Assembly (NCBI RefSeq): GCF_024696245.1
Contig: NZ_JAILGZ010000028.1
Location: 1 to 33,381, forward strand
Source: Treponema sp.
GTDB taxonomy: Bacteria > Spirochaetota > Spirochaetia > Treponematales > Treponemataceae
Length of the DNA stretch: 33,381 nucleotides
Direction of reading: 5' to 3'
A program made the translations under genes and the position numbers. Below the pieces are notes generated by a model. The model made no database searches. It was given only the letters and a program-made list of their open reading frames with translations, and had not been told where the DNA came from. Of this stretch, positions 7,669 to 15,413 are shown one piece after another. Position 1 is the stretch's first letter. Each line of letters begins with the position of its first letter.

Positions 7669-7741
7669 CAAGCAGTAAGAAAATCTTATACAAGAGCGGG
7701 CCGCTATTCTTCCTCCTTAAAGTGGCCCGCTTCTTTTTTTT
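7669..7741 (+). ncRNA. Candidate small regulatory RNA with anti-Shine-Dalgarno loop
   Basis: A predicted transcript of about 73 nt between mtnN and yhbY, both on the other strand. It has a promoter (7634-7662), a small 5' hairpin (TAAGA/TCTTA around 7676-7688) and a 3' intrinsic terminator. The terminator stem is GCGGGCCGCT (7696-7705) paired with AGTGGCCCGC (7721-7730) with one G-U pair, followed by TTCTTTTTTTT. The 15-nt loop (7706-7720) reads AUUCUUCCUCCUUAA, which contains CCUCCUUA, the anti-SD sequence of the 16S rRNA 3' end. There is no ATG inside the transcript. It ends about 10 nt from the yhbY stop, antisense to that gene's 3' flank. Function is inferred: base-pairing to ribosome binding sites. 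Confidence 0.6.
7696..7741 (+). terminator. Intrinsic terminator of the candidate small RNA
   Basis: A GC-rich stem of 10 bp (up to 12 with flanking A-U and G-U pairs) ends in a U-rich run on the plus strand. On the minus strand the stem is followed by TCTTGTATAAG, a poor U tract, so it does not serve yhbY well. No plus-strand gene lies upstream in the window. Confidence 0.8.
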
Positions 7742-7750
7742 AAATCCCTT

Positions 7751-8047
7751 TTACTTTAACTTAATAACTCTTTTTTCCGGATCCGGATTCTGTTTGTAAA
7801 GAATTGCTACATTACCAATTACACGTACAAGGGCAGCTTCACAGCTATCTGCCAGTTTCTGAGATAATTCAAGCTTTTCCTCTTTAAATTCATTGAACTT
7901 AACCTTTATAAGTTCATGATGTTCAAGACACTCAAGTGTTTTCTTTTCCAGTCCTTCGGTAACTCCACCCGCACCTACTATAACCAGGGGTTCAAGAGGG
8001 TTAGATAATGCTGTAAGGACCTTTCTCTGTTTGCTGTTTAATTCCAT
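7751..8047 (-). CDS. yhbY: YhbY/CRS1 (CRM-domain) RNA-binding protein
   Basis: A 98-residue single CRM-domain protein involved in large-subunit ribosome assembly in other bacteria. Seen: the N-terminal NSKQRKVLTALSNPLEPLVI segment, the GxxG-like loop VGAGGVTEGL (about 24-33), LIKVKFNEF and the C-terminal VRVIGNVAILYKQNP, all in the usual order and length. ATG 8047 has no SD. A possible promoter, ATGACA-17-TAATAT, ends 9 nt before it, so the mRNA may be almost leaderless. It is monocistronic; the candidate small RNA runs towards its 3' end. Confidence 0.95.
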   Translation of the reverse strand: MELNSKQRKVLTALSNPLEPLVIVGAGGVTEGLEKKTLECLEHHELIKVKFNEFKEEKLELSQKLADSCEAALVRVIGNVAILYKQNPDPEKRVIKLK

Positions 8048-8056
8048 AATAGGTAA

Positions 8057-8085
8057 ATATTATCAATTTCTTGCCCCCATGTCAT
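8057..8085 (-). promoter_or_regulatory. Possible yhbY promoter
   Basis: Minus strand ATGACA (8085-8080), 17-nt spacer, TAATAT (8062-8057). It ends only 9 nt from the yhbY ATG, which has no ribosome site. The -10 match is moderate. Confidence 0.4.
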
Positions 8086-8209
8086 TATAAAAGCCTTGTG
8101 CGGGCTTTATTGTGAATAATATCACAGTAAAAGGGTAAAAAATCATAAAACTGTACCCCTAAATTATAAAATAGTTGAATAATTGAGGGACCTGAAAAAA
8201 AATTTATTT

Positions 8210-8226
8210 TTTTTGTCACTGACAAA
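8210..8226. promoter_or_regulatory. Palindromic operator-like site upstream of nrdD
   Basis: TTTTGTCACTGACAAAA has two 8-bp arms around a single central C. It lies 67 bp upstream of the nrdD -35 box and about 160 bp upstream of yhbY. The dyad suggests a dimeric regulator; I cannot assign it to a known factor. Confidence 0.45.
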
Positions 8227-8292
8227 AGCTTAAAAGTAGCATAAATCCGTCATTTTGCGTTTTATGCAATATGTAATTGCCAAATTTAAATA

Positions 8293-8321
8293 TTGACTTT
8301 AACCACTAGCCCTAGTAGACT
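8293..8321 (+). promoter_or_regulatory. nrdD promoter with dyad in the spacer
   Basis: TTGACT (8293-8298), 17 nt, TAGACT (8316-8321). The spacer and -10 hold ACTAGCCCTAGT (8305-8316, arms ACTAG/CTAGT) and a direct repeat CTAGTA spaced by one helical turn (8312-8317, 8323-8328), which looks like a repressor site. Confidence 0.5.
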
Positions 8322-8328
8322 TCTAGTA

Positions 8329-8354
8329 TTCTTACGCTATATTTAGCGTAGGAA
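8329..8354 (+). promoter_or_regulatory. Leader hairpin upstream of nrdD
   Basis: TTCTTACGCTA (8329-8339) pairs with TAGCGTAGGAA (8344-8354) around a TATT loop: 11 bp with one U-G pair. It lies just before the ribosome site GGTGGG (about 8367-8372). It has no U tract, so it is not a terminator. It could stabilise the mRNA or serve as a protein-binding dyad. Confidence 0.55.
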
Positions 8355-8379
8355 CAATCAAAAAAGGTGGGAAAAATCA

Positions 8380-10557
8380 ATGAAAATCATCAAAAGAAGC
8401 GGTGCTGAAGTTGTCTTTGAAAGAGAAAAAATTGCTGATGCCATCAAAAAGGCCAATGAGCAGGTAGTAGATGCCAAAAAACTGAGTGAAGCCCAGATTG
8501 CTTCTATCGTTGATGATATTGAAATTGAGTGTCACAACACCGACCACGCCCTCAATGTAGAGGATATCCAGAACCTTGTAGAAAATGGAATCATGCAGAA
8601 TGGTGCTTTTGATGTAGCAAAACTTTACATCACTTACCGTTTCCGCCATGAACTTATGCGCAAGGAAAACACAACTGACAAACAGATTAAATCCCTGCTG
8701 GAAGAAAACAATGAAGAAGTAAAGCAGGAAAACTCAAATAAAAATCCTACTGTTGTATCCGTACAGCGTGACTATATGGCTGGTGAAGTTTCTAAAGACA
8801 TTACCCGCCGTTTCCTTCTTGATCCGGATATTGCAGAAGCCCATGACAATGGACTTATTCACTTCCACGATTCAGATTATTTTGCACAGAGAATGCATAA
8901 CTGCGACCTTGTAAATCTTGAAGACATGCTTCAGAACGGTACAGTTATCAGCGGTACTAAAATTGACCGCCCTCATTCTTTCAGCACTGCATGTAATATT
9001 GCTACACAGATTATTGCACAGGTTGCAAGCTGCCAGTACGGCGGACAGAGTATCTCTCTTGCACACCTTGCTCCTTTTGTAGACGTAAGCCGCCAGAAGT
9101 TTAAGAAAGAAATATCAGAAATGATAGAAACTACAGGACTTCACGTTTCAGAAGAACAGTACAACTACATGGTAAACCAGCGCCTTAAGGACGAAATCAA
9201 ACGTGGTGTTCAGACTATTCAGTATCAGGTAATTACCCTTATGACTACTAATGGTCAGGCTCCTTTTGTTACTGTTTTTATGTACCTTAACGAAGCTAAA
9301 ACAGAAGCAGAAAAAACTGACCTGTCACTTATTATCGAAGAAGTTCTTAAGCAGAGATACCAGGGTGTAAAAAACGAAAAAGGTGCATGGATTACTCCAG
9401 CCTTCCCTAAGCTTATTTATGTTCTTGAAGAAGACAATATTGAGCAGGGTTCAAAGTATTACTACCTTACAGAACTTGCAGCTAAATGTACTGCAAGACG
9501 TATGGTTCCTGATTACATTTCTGAAAAGAAAATGCTTGAACTTAAGATAGACAAAAAAGGTAACGGTAACTGCTATCCTTGCATGGGATGCCGCTCATTC
9601 CTTACTACATATATCGATTCTGAAGGAAAACCAAAGTACTACGGAAGATTCAACCAGGGTGTTGTTACAATTAACCTTGTAGATGTTGCTTGTTCTTCCG
9701 GTAAAGACTTTGATAAGTTCTGGCAGATTATGAAAGAACGCCTTGAACTTTGTCACAGAGCCCTTAGAATCCGTCATGAAAGACTTCTTGGAACCCGTTC
9801 AGATGCAGCTCCAATTCTCTGGCAGAATGGTGCTCTTGCCCGTCTTCCAAAGGGTGCTGTAATTGATGAACTTCTTTACGGTGGTTATTCAACCATTTCT
9901 TTGGGATATGCAGGTCTTTGTGAATGTGTTCAGTATATGACCGGTAAATCCCATACAAATCCTGAAGCAAAACCATTTGCCCTGGATGTTATGCATGCCC
10001 TTAATGATGCCTGCAAGATGTGGAAAGAAGCAGAAAACATTGATTATTCTGTTTACGGTACACCTCTTGAAAGCACAACATATAAGTTTGCTAAATGCCT
10101 TAAGCGCAGATTTGGTGTAATTCCTGGTGTTACAGACAAGAACTACATCACTAACAGTTACCATGTAAATGTTACAGAAAAAATCGATGCTTTTGCAAAA
10201 CTTACTTTTGAAAGCCAGTTCCAGGAACTTAGCCCGGGTGGTGCTGTAAGTTATGTTGAAGTTCCAAATATGGAAAACAACATTCCTGCTGTTATGACAT
10301 TGCTTAAGCATATATACAACAACATTATGTATGCTGAATTGAATACAAAGAGTGATTTCTGCCAGAAATGCGGATTTACTGGAGAAATCAAGATTGTTAA
10401 GGACAACGACGGCAAGCTTGTCTGGGAATGTCCTAACTGCAAGAACCGTGATCAATCAACAATGAATGTTGCACGCAGAACCTGCGGTTACATCGGAACA
10501 CAGTACTGGAACCAGGGTCGTACTCAGGAAATCCAGGAAAGGGTTCTTCACCTGTAA
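8380..10557 (+). CDS. nrdD: Anaerobic (class III) ribonucleoside-triphosphate reductase
   Basis: A 725-residue glycyl-radical enzyme that reduces NTPs to dNTPs without oxygen. Domains: N-terminal ATP-cone allosteric domain (about 1-95, KIIKRSGAEVVFEREKIADA onwards); a large catalytic barrel; a C-terminal zinc site C661-QK-C664 and C684-PN-C687; and the glycyl-radical motif RTCGY with G703. Length is normal. ATG 8380 follows GGTGGG. It needs the radical-SAM activase NrdG, but no nrdG lies next to it: the gene ends in its own terminator 24 nt downstream. The upstream region carries several dyads, so expression is probably controlled. Confidence 0.98.
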   Translation: MKIIKRSGAEVVFEREKIADAIKKANEQVVDAKKLSEAQIASIVDDIEIECHNTDHALNVEDIQNLVENGIMQNGAFDVAKLYITYRFRHELMRKENTTDKQIKSLLEENNEEVKQENSNKNPTVVSVQRDYMAGEVSKDITRRFLLDPDIAEAHDNGLIHFHDSDYFAQRMHNCDLVNLEDMLQNGTVISGTKIDRPHSFSTACNIATQIIAQVASCQYGGQSISLAHLAPFVDVSRQKFKKEISEMIETTGLHVSEEQYNYMVNQRLKDEIKRGVQTIQYQVITLMTTNGQAPFVTVFMYLNEAKTEAEKTDLSLIIEEVLKQRYQGVKNEKGAWITPAFPKLIYVLEEDNIEQGSKYYYLTELAAKCTARRMVPDYISEKKMLELKIDKKGNGNCYPCMGCRSFLTTYIDSEGKPKYYGRFNQGVVTINLVDVACSSGKDFDKFWQIMKERLELCHRALRIRHERLLGTRSDAAPILWQNGALARLPKGAVIDELLYGGYSTISLGYAGLCECVQYMTGKSHTNPEAKPFALDVMHALNDACKMWKEAENIDYSVYGTPLESTTYKFAKCLKRRFGVIPGVTDKNYITNSYHVNVTEKIDAFAKLTFESQFQELSPGGAVSYVEVPNMENNIPAVMTLLKHIYNNIMYAELNTKSDFCQKCGFTGEIKIVKDNDGKLVWECPNCKNRDQSTMNVARRTCGYIGTQYWNQGRTQEIQERVLHL

Positions 10558-10580
10558 TAAAGACAGATTATTCTGATAAG

Positions 10581-10611
10581 AGGGTCATTAGTTTTAATGG
10601 CCCTTTTTTTT
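10581..10611 (+). terminator. Intrinsic terminator after nrdD
   Basis: AGGGTCATTA (10581-10590) pairs with TAATGGCCCT (10595-10604) around GTTT: 10 bp with one G-U pair. It is followed by a run of T. Confidence 0.92.
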
Positions 10612-10688
10612 ATTTTAATCCTGCTGCCTTAATACACTACTGCCGTTTTTTACTTTCAAACAGGTTAAAAAATGCCGAAATTTCTTAT

Positions 10689-11657
10689 ATGTTCAAGTAT
10701 GTTTTAAAAAGATTATGCCTGATGCTCCTGAGCCTCTTTATTATTATGACCATGCTTTTTGTCCTTATACGCATGCTGCCAAACAGCGTAGAAAGCGTTC
10801 AGGGAGGCTATGACAAGGCTTTAAGCGACATGAGACAAGCCTGGGGCTACAACAAGCCTGTTTTAGTTCAATATGGTATTTTTCTTAAAAATGTTTTTAC
10901 TAAGTGGGACTGGGGTTTTTGTACAACTCTTGGAACCTTTCTTGAGCCTGTAGACGAATATTTAATGTCAAAACTTCCGGCAACTGTCTACCTGAATATT
11001 TTTTCACTTATTCTTTCTATTCCCATGGGACTAATTTTTGGAATTATAGCTGCTGTTAATAAAAATAAATGGCCGGATCATATAATACAGTTTTTTATAA
11101 TGCTTTTTATTTCCGTGCCATCTTTTGTTTATGCCTTTTTACTTCAATATTTTATTGGCTTTAAACTGAATCTCTGCCCCCTGGTTTTTGCATCCGGAAA
11201 TGACTGGTTTTCATGGACAATGTTCCATAGTGCCATTCTTCCGGTACTGGCTCTTTCTTTTGGTCCTATAGCAGGACAAATGAGGCTTATCCGTGCTGAA
11301 CTTACTGAATCCCTGACCAGTGACTATATGCTTCTTGCCGTTACAAAGGGTCTGTCAAAAAAACAGGCAACAGTTAAACATGCACTCAGGAATTCACTTG
11401 TGCCCCTTATACCAGGTTACCTTGCAGATTTTCTTTCTGTAATTGCAGGAAGTATGATTATCGAACAGATTTTTGCAGTTCCGGGAATAGGTAAAACCTA
11501 CCTGCTTTCCATTTCGTTAAAAGACTACAGCGTCTTTATGATGTGTTCCATGTTTTATATTTCCATAGGTCTGGCTGCAGGCATACTCTTTGACTTAAGC
11601 TACGGCTTTATTGATCCAAGAATCCGCATGGGAGGAAACAAAAGCAATGAATTATAA
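10689..11657 (+). CDS. oppB: Oligopeptide-type ABC transporter permease (OppB-like)
   Basis: A 322-residue inner-membrane permease of the peptide/nickel (DppB/OppB) family. N-terminal signature MFKYVLKRLCLMLLSLFIIM then a TM segment and IRMLPNS. The C-terminal half has the ABC-permease coupling loop (RAELTESLTSDYMLLAVTKG then LSKKQATVKHALRNSLVPLI) and the family ending FGIDPR-like YGFIDPRIRMG. It is the first gene of the oppBCDF operon and overlaps oppC by 11 nt. ATG 10689 has no clear SD. A 12-codon upstream frame (ATG 10672 to TAA 10707) overlaps the start out of frame. No substrate-binding protein gene precedes it. Confidence 0.93.
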   Translation: MFKYVLKRLCLMLLSLFIIMTMLFVLIRMLPNSVESVQGGYDKALSDMRQAWGYNKPVLVQYGIFLKNVFTKWDWGFCTTLGTFLEPVDEYLMSKLPATVYLNIFSLILSIPMGLIFGIIAAVNKNKWPDHIIQFFIMLFISVPSFVYAFLLQYFIGFKLNLCPLVFASGNDWFSWTMFHSAILPVLALSFGPIAGQMRLIRAELTESLTSDYMLLAVTKGLSKKQATVKHALRNSLVPLIPGYLADFLSVIAGSMIIEQIFAVPGIGKTYLLSISLKDYSVFMMCSMFYISIGLAAGILFDLSYGFIDPRIRMGGNKSNEL

Positions 11658-13131
11658 TCAGGACAATCCTTCAACAATAAAAATTGATAAATCTAAATTC
11701 ACTTTTGTGCATTTTAATAATGCCATGGCTGAACCAAAGATTCTTACTAAAGAATCAGGCTACTTTAAAGATGCCATGATCCGTTTTGCAAAAAACCGCG
11801 GCTCTCTAATTTGTTTTTTTATAATACTTCTCCTTGTTTTATACGCCATACTTGCTCCTGTTTTTTCCAGCTATTCCATTTCTGATAAAGACGGTTACTA
11901 TGCCTATGCTTCTCCAAAATGCAGCCTTTTTAAAAATACAGCTTTCTGGGACGGCTGTTCATCCATAGAAGTTAATGAACAAAACTTTGACTATCTTAAT
12001 AACATTCCCGGTGCAGTAAAAAAAGTTTATGGCAAAAAAACTTACAATGCTGCAAACATTCCTCAAGACTGGTACAAAATCAAAGTTGATGATTATGCAA
12101 AAGTAGGCTGGATAAAAAAATTACTTACTAAAGAAGAATATCAGGCTGCTAAAAATTATGAAGAAACAACAGGCATTCAGCTTTTTTATCCTGTTATTGA
12201 CCGCAGTAAAATCAAAAGTCCTGTTTACAAAAATGATCAGAATGCGTGGTTTGAAACAGATGACCATGGTTTTGCCATAAAAGATAAAGACGGAAATATT
12301 AAGGATATTTTTCTTTACGATAACACAGAAGGTAAAAATGAAATCCAATATTATATTTCCAGAATGGAAGGCACTCAGTTAGAAACCAGGGTTCTCTACA
12401 AAGAATGGTATAAATACGAAAAGGGAAAATATGCATCCTTTCTTTTTGGTGCAGATAATTCAGGCTATGATATTTTTACCCGACTTGCTTACGGTGCAAG
12501 ACTTTCTCTTTTACTTAGTATTTGTGTTGCAGCAATAAATCTTTTTCTGGGAATAATTATTGGCTCTCTTGAAGGATATTACGGCGGCACCTTTGACCTT
12601 ATTGCAGAAAGAATTAAAGAGATTTTATATCAGGTTCCTTCCGTAATACTTATGACTTTATTCCAGCTTTACTTTGCAAAAAAACTGGGGCCTGTTTTTT
12701 CTATGTTCTTTGCATTTATTTTCTTTGGATGGATAGGCACATCTTCTACTGTCAGGGCCCAATTTTACAGATTTAAGGGACAGGAATATGTAATGGCAAG
12801 CCGTACTTTAGGAGCAAAAGATTCCCGTCTTATCTTCAGACATATTTTTCCTAATGCAATAGGTTTTATTATTACAACAAGCGTTCTTACTATTCCAGGA
12901 GTAATTTTTTCAGAAGCAAACCTTACTTACCTTGGAATTGTAAATCTTCAGAGTGACACTATGTCTTCTGTAGGAACAATGCTAAACGGTGCCCAGGCTT
13001 CCCTTTCTACTCATCCTCACTGTGTATTTTTTCCGGCTGCATTTATTTCCATACTTCTTATTTGTTTTAATGAATTTGGGAACGGTTTAAGGGATGCATT
13101 TAATCCTTCATTAAGAGGAAGTGAAAAATGA
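11647..13131 (+). CDS. oppC: Oligopeptide-type ABC transporter permease (OppC-like) with large insert
   Basis: A 494-residue permease, partner of OppB. The start ATG 11647 is chosen because GGAGG lies 11 nt upstream; the longer frame from 11611 would overlap oppB by 47 nt. The first TM is at about residues 45-70. The C-terminal core (about 265-490) has the family features: YDIFTRLAYGARLSLLLSI, the coupling loop RFKGQEYVMASRTLGAKDSR, then IFPNAIGFI and FNEFGNGLRDAFNPS. Between TM1 and TM2 there is an unusually long, soluble, Tyr/Asp/Lys-rich segment of about 190 residues that should face the periplasm. OppC proteins are usually about 300 residues. Its stop overlaps the oppD start (ATGA). Confidence 0.9.
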   Translation: MNYNQDNPSTIKIDKSKFTFVHFNNAMAEPKILTKESGYFKDAMIRFAKNRGSLICFFIILLLVLYAILAPVFSSYSISDKDGYYAYASPKCSLFKNTAFWDGCSSIEVNEQNFDYLNNIPGAVKKVYGKKTYNAANIPQDWYKIKVDDYAKVGWIKKLLTKEEYQAAKNYEETTGIQLFYPVIDRSKIKSPVYKNDQNAWFETDDHGFAIKDKDGNIKDIFLYDNTEGKNEIQYYISRMEGTQLETRVLYKEWYKYEKGKYASFLFGADNSGYDIFTRLAYGARLSLLLSICVAAINLFLGIIIGSLEGYYGGTFDLIAERIKEILYQVPSVILMTLFQLYFAKKLGPVFSMFFAFIFFGWIGTSSTVRAQFYRFKGQEYVMASRTLGAKDSRLIFRHIFPNAIGFIITTSVLTIPGVIFSEANLTYLGIVNLQSDTMSSVGTMLNGAQASLSTHPHCVFFPAAFISILLICFNEFGNGLRDAFNPSLRGSEK

Positions 13132-14180
13132 ACGATGTAATTCTTAGTGTAAAAAATCTTACGGTTAATTTTAAAACTAACAACGGAACAGTTCATGCCG
13201 TTCGTAATATTTCTTTTGACCTGCACAGAGGAGAAACTCTGGCCATTGTTGGAGAAAGCGGCAGTGGTAAAAGTGTCACATCAAAAGCCATTCTGGGAAT
13301 TGAATCTCCCAATGCAAGTATTCCTCAGGGACAAATTATTTATGAAGGCCAGGACCTTTTAAGATTTTCAGAAAAAGAATTTAATAAAATCCGTGGAAAT
13401 AAAATTGCCATGATTTTTCAGGACCCAATGTCTTCCCTTGATCCAATAGTAAAAATTGGAAAACAAATTACAGAAAGTATTTTAGTAAATCATAAAAAAA
13501 CTTCATCAGAAAAAATGAGTAAAAAAGAAGCCTATCAAAAAGCTATTGCCATTATGAATGAAGTTGGAATTCCTGAAGCAGAAAAAAGATTTAATCAGTA
13601 TCCTTTTGAATTTTCCGGTGGTATGAGGCAGAGAATTGTAATAGCAATTGCCATAGCCTCCAATCCGGAAATACTTATTTGTGACGAACCTACAACAGCC
13701 CTTGATGTTACAATTCAGTCCCAGATTCTTCAGACAATAAAAAAACTTAAGCAGGAAAGAAATATGAGTGTTATTTTTATCACTCATGACTTAGGTGTAG
13801 TTGCAAATATTGCAGACTCTCTTACAGTAATGTATGCAGGTAAAATCGTAGAATATGGACCTTCAAGAGAAATCTTTTACAATTCAAAACATCCTTACAC
13901 ATGGGCTCTTCTTTCCAGTATTGCCGATCCTGATTCAGACCAGCCTCTGGAATTTATTCCTGGAACACCGCCGGATATGCGCTTTCCACCAAAAGGGGAC
14001 GCTTTTGCTTCAAGAAATAAATTCGCCATGGAAATTGATTTTGAAGAAGAACCACCTTTCTTTAAGGTAAGTAATAATCATTATGCGGCTACTTGGCTTT
14101 TACATCCTGATGCACCTCAAGTAGAACTACCTCCAAGAATAAAGCAACTAAAAGAAAAAGGAGCTGCTTATGGAAAATAA
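13128..14180 (+). CDS. oppD: Oligopeptide-type ABC transporter ATPase (OppD-like)
   Basis: A 350-residue cytoplasmic ATPase. Walker A GESGSGKS (about residues 42-49), Q-loop MIFQDPMSSLDP, signature FSGGMRQR, Walker B ILICDEPTTALDV and switch His ITHD. The C-terminal oligopeptide-transporter extension (PGTPPDMRFPPKGDAFASRN to TWLLHPDAP) is present and typical of peptide importers. ATG overlaps the oppC stop (ATGA). The end overlaps oppF by 11 nt. Confidence 0.95.
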   Translation: MNDVILSVKNLTVNFKTNNGTVHAVRNISFDLHRGETLAIVGESGSGKSVTSKAILGIESPNASIPQGQIIYEGQDLLRFSEKEFNKIRGNKIAMIFQDPMSSLDPIVKIGKQITESILVNHKKTSSEKMSKKEAYQKAIAIMNEVGIPEAEKRFNQYPFEFSGGMRQRIVIAIAIASNPEILICDEPTTALDVTIQSQILQTIKKLKQERNMSVIFITHDLGVVANIADSLTVMYAGKIVEYGPSREIFYNSKHPYTWALLSSIADPDSDQPLEFIPGTPPDMRFPPKGDAFASRNKFAMEIDFEEEPPFFKVSNNHYAATWLLHPDAPQVELPPRIKQLKEKGAAYGK

Positions 14181-15063
14181 TACAATCCTCAGCGTAAAAA
14201 ATATCTCAATGAATTTTCCTGCAAAAAGAGGCTTTTATAAAGCTGTCCGCAATATTTCTTTTGATATTAAAAAAGGAGAAACCTTTGGTCTTGTAGGAGA
14301 AAGTGGCTGCGGAAAAACTACAACAGGAAGATGTATTATTAATTTATACAAAGTATCTGACGGCCAGATTTATTTTAATAATGAACTTACTAACTCAAAA
14401 AATACTAAGCTTAAAATCAATCCAAAGATCCAGATGATTTTTCAGGACCCGGCAAGTTGTCTTAATCCAAGAATGACTGTCAGGGAAATTATCAGCGAAG
14501 GTCTTATTATTCAGGGATATAAAGATAAAAATCTCATTCAGAAAAAAGTTGACCAGGCTCTTATAAAAGTCGGTCTACTCCCTGAATATGCCGGAAGATA
14601 TCCTCATGAATTTTCCGGAGGTCAAAAACAGCGTATAGGAATTGCCCGTGCAATAATTATGGAGCCGGAATTAATAATTGCAGATGAACCTGTTAGCGCC
14701 CTTGATGTTTCTATAAAAGCACAGATAATTAATCTCCTTAATGATTTACGAAAAGAACTTAACATTGCAGTTTTATGTATAGCCCACGATCTTTCCGTAA
14801 CAAAATATTTTTCTGATAGAATTGCTGTAATGCATTCAGGAAAAATTGTAGAAACAGCACCTTCTGATGAACTGTTTAAAAATCCCCTTCACCCTTATAC
14901 AAAATCCCTTCTTAGTGCGATTCCTCTTCCTGATCCGGACGAAGAAGCTAAAAGAGAACAGATTATTTATAAAGAAGAAAAAGATTACAAAAATGCAAAC
15001 TTTAAAGAAGTAAGTCCTGAACATTTTCTTTTAACAGAAGAAGAAACACAGGGAGAAATATAA
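14170..15063 (+). CDS. oppF: Oligopeptide-type ABC transporter ATPase (OppF-like)
   Basis: A 297-residue ATPase, partner of OppD. Walker A GESGCGKT (about residues 41-48), Q-loop MIFQDPASCLNP, signature FSGGQKQR, Walker B LIIADEPVSALDV and switch His IAHD. The C-terminal extension is shorter than usual and lacks the Cys-rich end seen in some OppF. The start inside the end of oppD has AAAGGAG about 7 nt upstream. TAATG overlap couples it to the next small membrane gene. Confidence 0.94.
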   Translation: MENNTILSVKNISMNFPAKRGFYKAVRNISFDIKKGETFGLVGESGCGKTTTGRCIINLYKVSDGQIYFNNELTNSKNTKLKINPKIQMIFQDPASCLNPRMTVREIISEGLIIQGYKDKNLIQKKVDQALIKVGLLPEYAGRYPHEFSGGQKQRIGIARAIIMEPELIIADEPVSALDVSIKAQIINLLNDLRKELNIAVLCIAHDLSVTKYFSDRIAVMHSGKIVETAPSDELFKNPLHPYTKSLLSAIPLPDPDEEAKREQIIYKEEKDYKNANFKEVSPEHFLLTEEETQGEI

Positions 15064-15413
15064 TGATAAAGAAGTTTTTACTGTCTTTTATTTTTGCCTT
15101 ATCCCTGGGACTTGTAATTTTTTCACTGATATTCTTTCTGCAGTCTTCTTTTTCAGAATTTTCTTTAAAAAGAAATATAAGCGATTCTGCTTTTACAACT
15201 TCTGTTTTGTTATTTGCAGCTGCAGCGTTAAGACTTTTAAGAGGCAATGGATTTTTTAAGCCTTTCTCTTTTTTTAAGGAAAAAATATTTTGCCATTCAA
15301 ATCTCAGCTATCCTGAATTCTGCAATCAATACAGTCCTAAAAATAAATCTTCCCTGCATCTTTTTACCGCAGGAATTATTTTTTTTATAACTGCCCTTAT
15401 TCCACTTCTGTAA
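15063..15413 (+). CDS. DUF3899-like small membrane protein
   Basis: A 116-residue protein with three hydrophobic segments (about 5-27, 46-60 and 98-115). The central part, LKRNISDSAFTTSVLLFAAA then LRLLRGNGFF, matches my memory of the DUF3899 pattern (SDALF..G.....GGFFD), a family without known function. The ATG shares one base with the oppF stop (TAATG), so it is translated with the transporter and may be an accessory membrane factor. The last 17 bp overlap the 3' end of the convergent rluA-like gene. Confidence 0.75.
   Translation: MIKKFLLSFIFALSLGLVIFSLIFFLQSSFSEFSLKRNISDSAFTTSVLLFAAAALRLLRGNGFFKPFSFFKEKIFCHSNLSYPEFCNQYSPKNKSSLHLFTAGIIFFITALIPLL

Larger units (their letters stand above)
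8048..8379. other. 332-bp intergenic regulatory region between yhbY and nrdD
   Basis: No gene. It contains a possible yhbY promoter (minus, 8057-8085); a 6-bp inverted repeat AAAGCC/GGCTTT around 8090-8110; a 17-bp near-perfect dyad TTTTGTCACTGACAAAA (8210-8226, arms of 8 bp around one C); and a 7-bp inverted repeat GCATAAA/TTTATGC (8238-8244, 8260-8266). It also holds the nrdD promoter and leader hairpin, listed separately. I do not see a clean NrdR box pair. Confidence 0.6.

Noticed and set aside
7696-7730. Hairpin read as the yhbY terminator
   Set aside because: On the minus strand the stem is followed by TCTTGTATAAG, not a U run; the U tract is on the plus strand.
9889-10455. 188-residue minus-strand frame inside nrdD
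   Set aside because: Antisense shadow; nrdD is continuous with all family motifs.
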